From positions 3,844,001 to 3,908,000 of the forward strand of contig NZ_CP032084.1 of NCBI RefSeq assembly GCF_003600685.1: a DNA stretch of 64,000 nucleotides, in the 5' to 3' direction. Of the stretch, positions 62,368-64,000 are shown piece by piece. Made by a program: the position numbers and the translations under genes. The notes below the pieces were generated by a model that made no database searches, was not told the origin of the DNA, and worked only from the letters and a program-made list of their open reading frames with translations. The first letter of the stretch is position 1, and every line of letters starts with the position of its first letter. The DNA is from Achromobacter sp. B7. Its GTDB lineage: Bacteria > Pseudomonadota > Gammaproteobacteria > Burkholderiales > Burkholderiaceae_B.

Positions 62368-63192
62368 ATGACCCTGTCGCACGGCCCCCTGGGCCAGAGC
62401 GTGGCCTACGCCTCGCAATACGATCCCTCGCTGCTGTTCCCCATCGCGCGGTCGCACAACCGCGCGGCGCTGAACCTGACCGCCGGCAACCTGCCCTTTA
62501 CGGGCGTTGATCTCTGGAACGCCTACGAGCTGTCCTGGCTGGACGCCAAGGGCAAGCCGCGCGTGGCAATGGCCACGTTCTCGGTGCCGGCCGACAGCCC
62601 CAACATCATCGAATCCAAGTCATTCAAGCTCTATCTGAATTCGTTCAACCAGACGCGGCTGGTCAATTCCGCCGCGCTGCGTGGGCGGCTGGAACGCGAC
62701 CTGAGCGCCGCGGCCGGCGCGCCGGTGGGCCTGGACTTCTTCCTGCCCCAGCGCTTTTCCGAATTGCAGATGGGCGAGATGGACGGCATCTATATCGACA
62801 AGCTGGATATCGAGATCGACACCTACGAGCCGGCGCCGCAAGTGCTGCGCACGCGGCCGGGCAACGTGGTCCAGGAAACGCTGGCATCGCGGCTGTTGAA
62901 GTCCAACTGCCCCGTGACGGGCCAGCCGGATTGGGCCAGCGTGCAGATCCGCTACCGGGGCGCGCCCATCGACCGGGAATCGCTGCTGCGCTATGTGGTG
63001 TCTTTCCGCCAGCACGCCGAATTTCACGAACACTGCGTCGAGCGCATCTTCAGCGACATCATGCAGGCCTGCGCCCCCGAACAGCTGACCGTGTACGCGC
63101 GCTACACGCGCCGTGGTGGGCTGGACATCAACCCCTGGCGCAGCAACTTCGAAGCCGCGCCCCCGGCCGACGTGCGCACCGTTCGCCAATAA
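62368..63192 (+). CDS. queF: NADPH-dependent 7-cyano-7-deazaguanine reductase QueF
   Basis: 274 residues, the long (YqcD/E. coli) form with duplicated T-fold. The substrate-binding motif [17 protein letters not shown] lies in the N-terminal half. The catalytic segment [18 protein letters not shown] supplies the nucleophile Cys and general-acid Asp seven residues apart. Later [17 protein letters not shown] residues ([17 protein letters not shown]) complete the family end. It reduces preQ0 to preQ1 in queuosine biosynthesis. Confidence 0.96.
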   Translation: MTLSHGPLGQSVAYASQYDPSLLFPIARSHNRAALNLTAGNLPFTGVDLWNAYELSWLDAKGKPRVAMATFSVPADSPNIIESKSFKLYLNSFNQTRLVNSAALRGRLERDLSAAAGAPVGLDFFLPQRFSELQMGEMDGIYIDKLDIEIDTYEPAPQVLRTRPGNVVQETLASRLLKSNCPVTGQPDWASVQIRYRGAPIDRESLLRYVVSFRQHAEFHEHCVERIFSDIMQACAPEQLTVYARYTRRGGLDINPWRSNFEAAPPADVRTVRQ

Positions 63193-63365
63193 AGCCGACG
63201 CGGCGCGCCGCCTGGCGCGCGCCGCGGCTTGCCCGTTCTCACGCTTAGTTACATACGCACTGCCCGCCACCGTTTTCGTTTATGGTTCGCACGGCATCAG
63301 GGCGGGCCGACCGGCTCGCCGCCACATCCGAACCTTAGACATTTCACTCCCCCAAGGAGGCGGCA

Positions 63366-64000
63366 ATGCAAGTGCGAGATTGGTTTGTCGAGCGTCAACC
63401 CGAGTACGCGCAATGGAGGCAAGACCTGCATGCGCACCCCGAGTTGAGTTTCCAGGAACACCGCACCGCCGAGCTCGTCGCGGCCAAGCTGCGGCAATGG
63501 GGTCTGGACGTGCATGCCGGCATCGGCGGCACAGGCGTGGTGGCCGTGTTGCAGGGCGAACGGCCGGGCAAGCGCCGCATCGGCCTGCGCGCCGACATGG
63601 ACGCGCTGCCCATGCAGGAAAAAACCACGCTGCCCTACCGTTCCACCCATGAAGGCACGTTCCATGGCTGCGGCCACGACGGCCACACCGCCACGCTGCT
63701 GGCCGTGGCGCAGCACCTGTCGCAAAACCGGGACTTTGCCGGCACCATCAACTTCATCTTCCAGCCCGCCGAGGAAACCCTGGCCGGCGGCGTCGCGATG
63801 ATGGCCGATGGACTCTTCAAGCGCTTTCCGTGCGACGAAATCTACGGCCTGCACAACAACCCCATGGTCGGCAAGGGCCGCGTGGCCGTGCGCGAAGGCG
63901 CATTGCTGGCAGCTTGTGACGGTTTTGTCATCCGCGTGCATGGCGTGGGCTGCCACGGCGGCATGCCGCAACAGGGCAATGACCCGGTCGTCATCGCCTG
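63366..64000 (+). CDS. M20 family amidohydrolase (cytosolic), 3' end outside window
   Basis: The frame opens at ATG 63366 with AAGGAGG 7-13 nt upstream and stays open to the right edge (211 codons). M20D markers: WRQDLHAHPELSFQEHRT, LRADMDALPMQEK, FHGCGHDGHTATLL and FQPAEETLAGG. No signal peptide is present, unlike the paralogue at 6228. Likely a hippurate hydrolase/aminoacylase-type enzyme hydrolysing N-acyl amino acids in the cytosol. The C-terminal half, including the dimerisation domain end, is missing from the window. Confidence 0.93.
   Translation, partial: MQVRDWFVERQPEYAQWRQDLHAHPELSFQEHRTAELVAAKLRQWGLDVHAGIGGTGVVAVLQGERPGKRRIGLRADMDALPMQEKTTLPYRSTHEGTFHGCGHDGHTATLLAVAQHLSQNRDFAGTINFIFQPAEETLAGGVAMMADGLFKRFPCDEIYGLHNNPMVGKGRVAVREGALLAACDGFVIRVHGVGCHGGMPQQGNDPVVIA

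Overview
This is a GC-rich chromosomal window, dense in genes and poor in mobile elements. It most resembles a betaproteobacterium of the Alcaligenaceae (Achromobacter/Bordetella-like). The main signs are four Bug-type (TctC-family) periplasmic solute receptors, several divergent LysR/catabolic operons, an FNR-controlled cco gene cluster and a tandem glycine riboswitch. No rRNA, tRNA, IS element, prophage or CRISPR array was seen. The genus is inferred from gene style, not from a marker gene.

Layout. 1-2888: a type VI secretion spike gene (vgrG) with a partial adaptor-like gene overlapping its stop. 3478-8570: esterase, Bug receptor, secreted M20 amidohydrolase, aspartate dehydrogenase. 8574-13515: ABC exporter, then a LysR gene divergent from an amidohydrolase and a Bug receptor. 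13841-18798: Hsp15, SUI1/YciH, DOPA-dioxygenase-like protein, PPK2 and small uncharacterised proteins. 18923-24826: DUF2242 lipoprotein, MFS transporter, AraC regulator, opine-dehydrogenase-like and 3-hydroxyacyl-CoA-dehydrogenase-like pair. 24880-28276: class C beta-lactamase, glycine riboswitch with a DadA-like oxidase, M23 peptidase. 28529-32402: a lactonase / bicovalent FAD oxidase / GlxA-type regulator set. 32583-41540: small-domain enzymes, PHB-depolymerase-type esterase, hemolysin III, TSUP permease, GST, YadGH-like ABC exporter. 41690-46929: an acid-sugar catabolic operon (DapA-like, enolase-superfamily dehydratase, PdxA2, Bug) with a divergent LysR. 47016-54347: PhnA, then the full cbb3 oxidase locus (ccoI-like, S, N, O, Q, P, G, H) with two perfect FNR boxes. 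54374-60553: CaiB transferase / CitE-like lyase / Bug operon with LysR, then LysR / zinc alcohol dehydrogenase. 60728-64000: isocitrate lyase, QueF and a partial M20 hydrolase.

Two things stand out. First, the gene in the ccoI position keeps the membrane core and CPC motif of the copper P-type ATPase but lacks the metal-binding, actuator, phosphorylation and nucleotide domains, all in an intact reading frame. Second, the window carries at least fifteen independent degenerate short tandem-repeat arrays. Those inside genes mostly have periods divisible by three (6, 12, 15 bp). Those between genes have 6, 8, 11, 12 or 13 bp periods, and several run into a stop codon, start codon or ribosome binding site. 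No standard feature type explains them.
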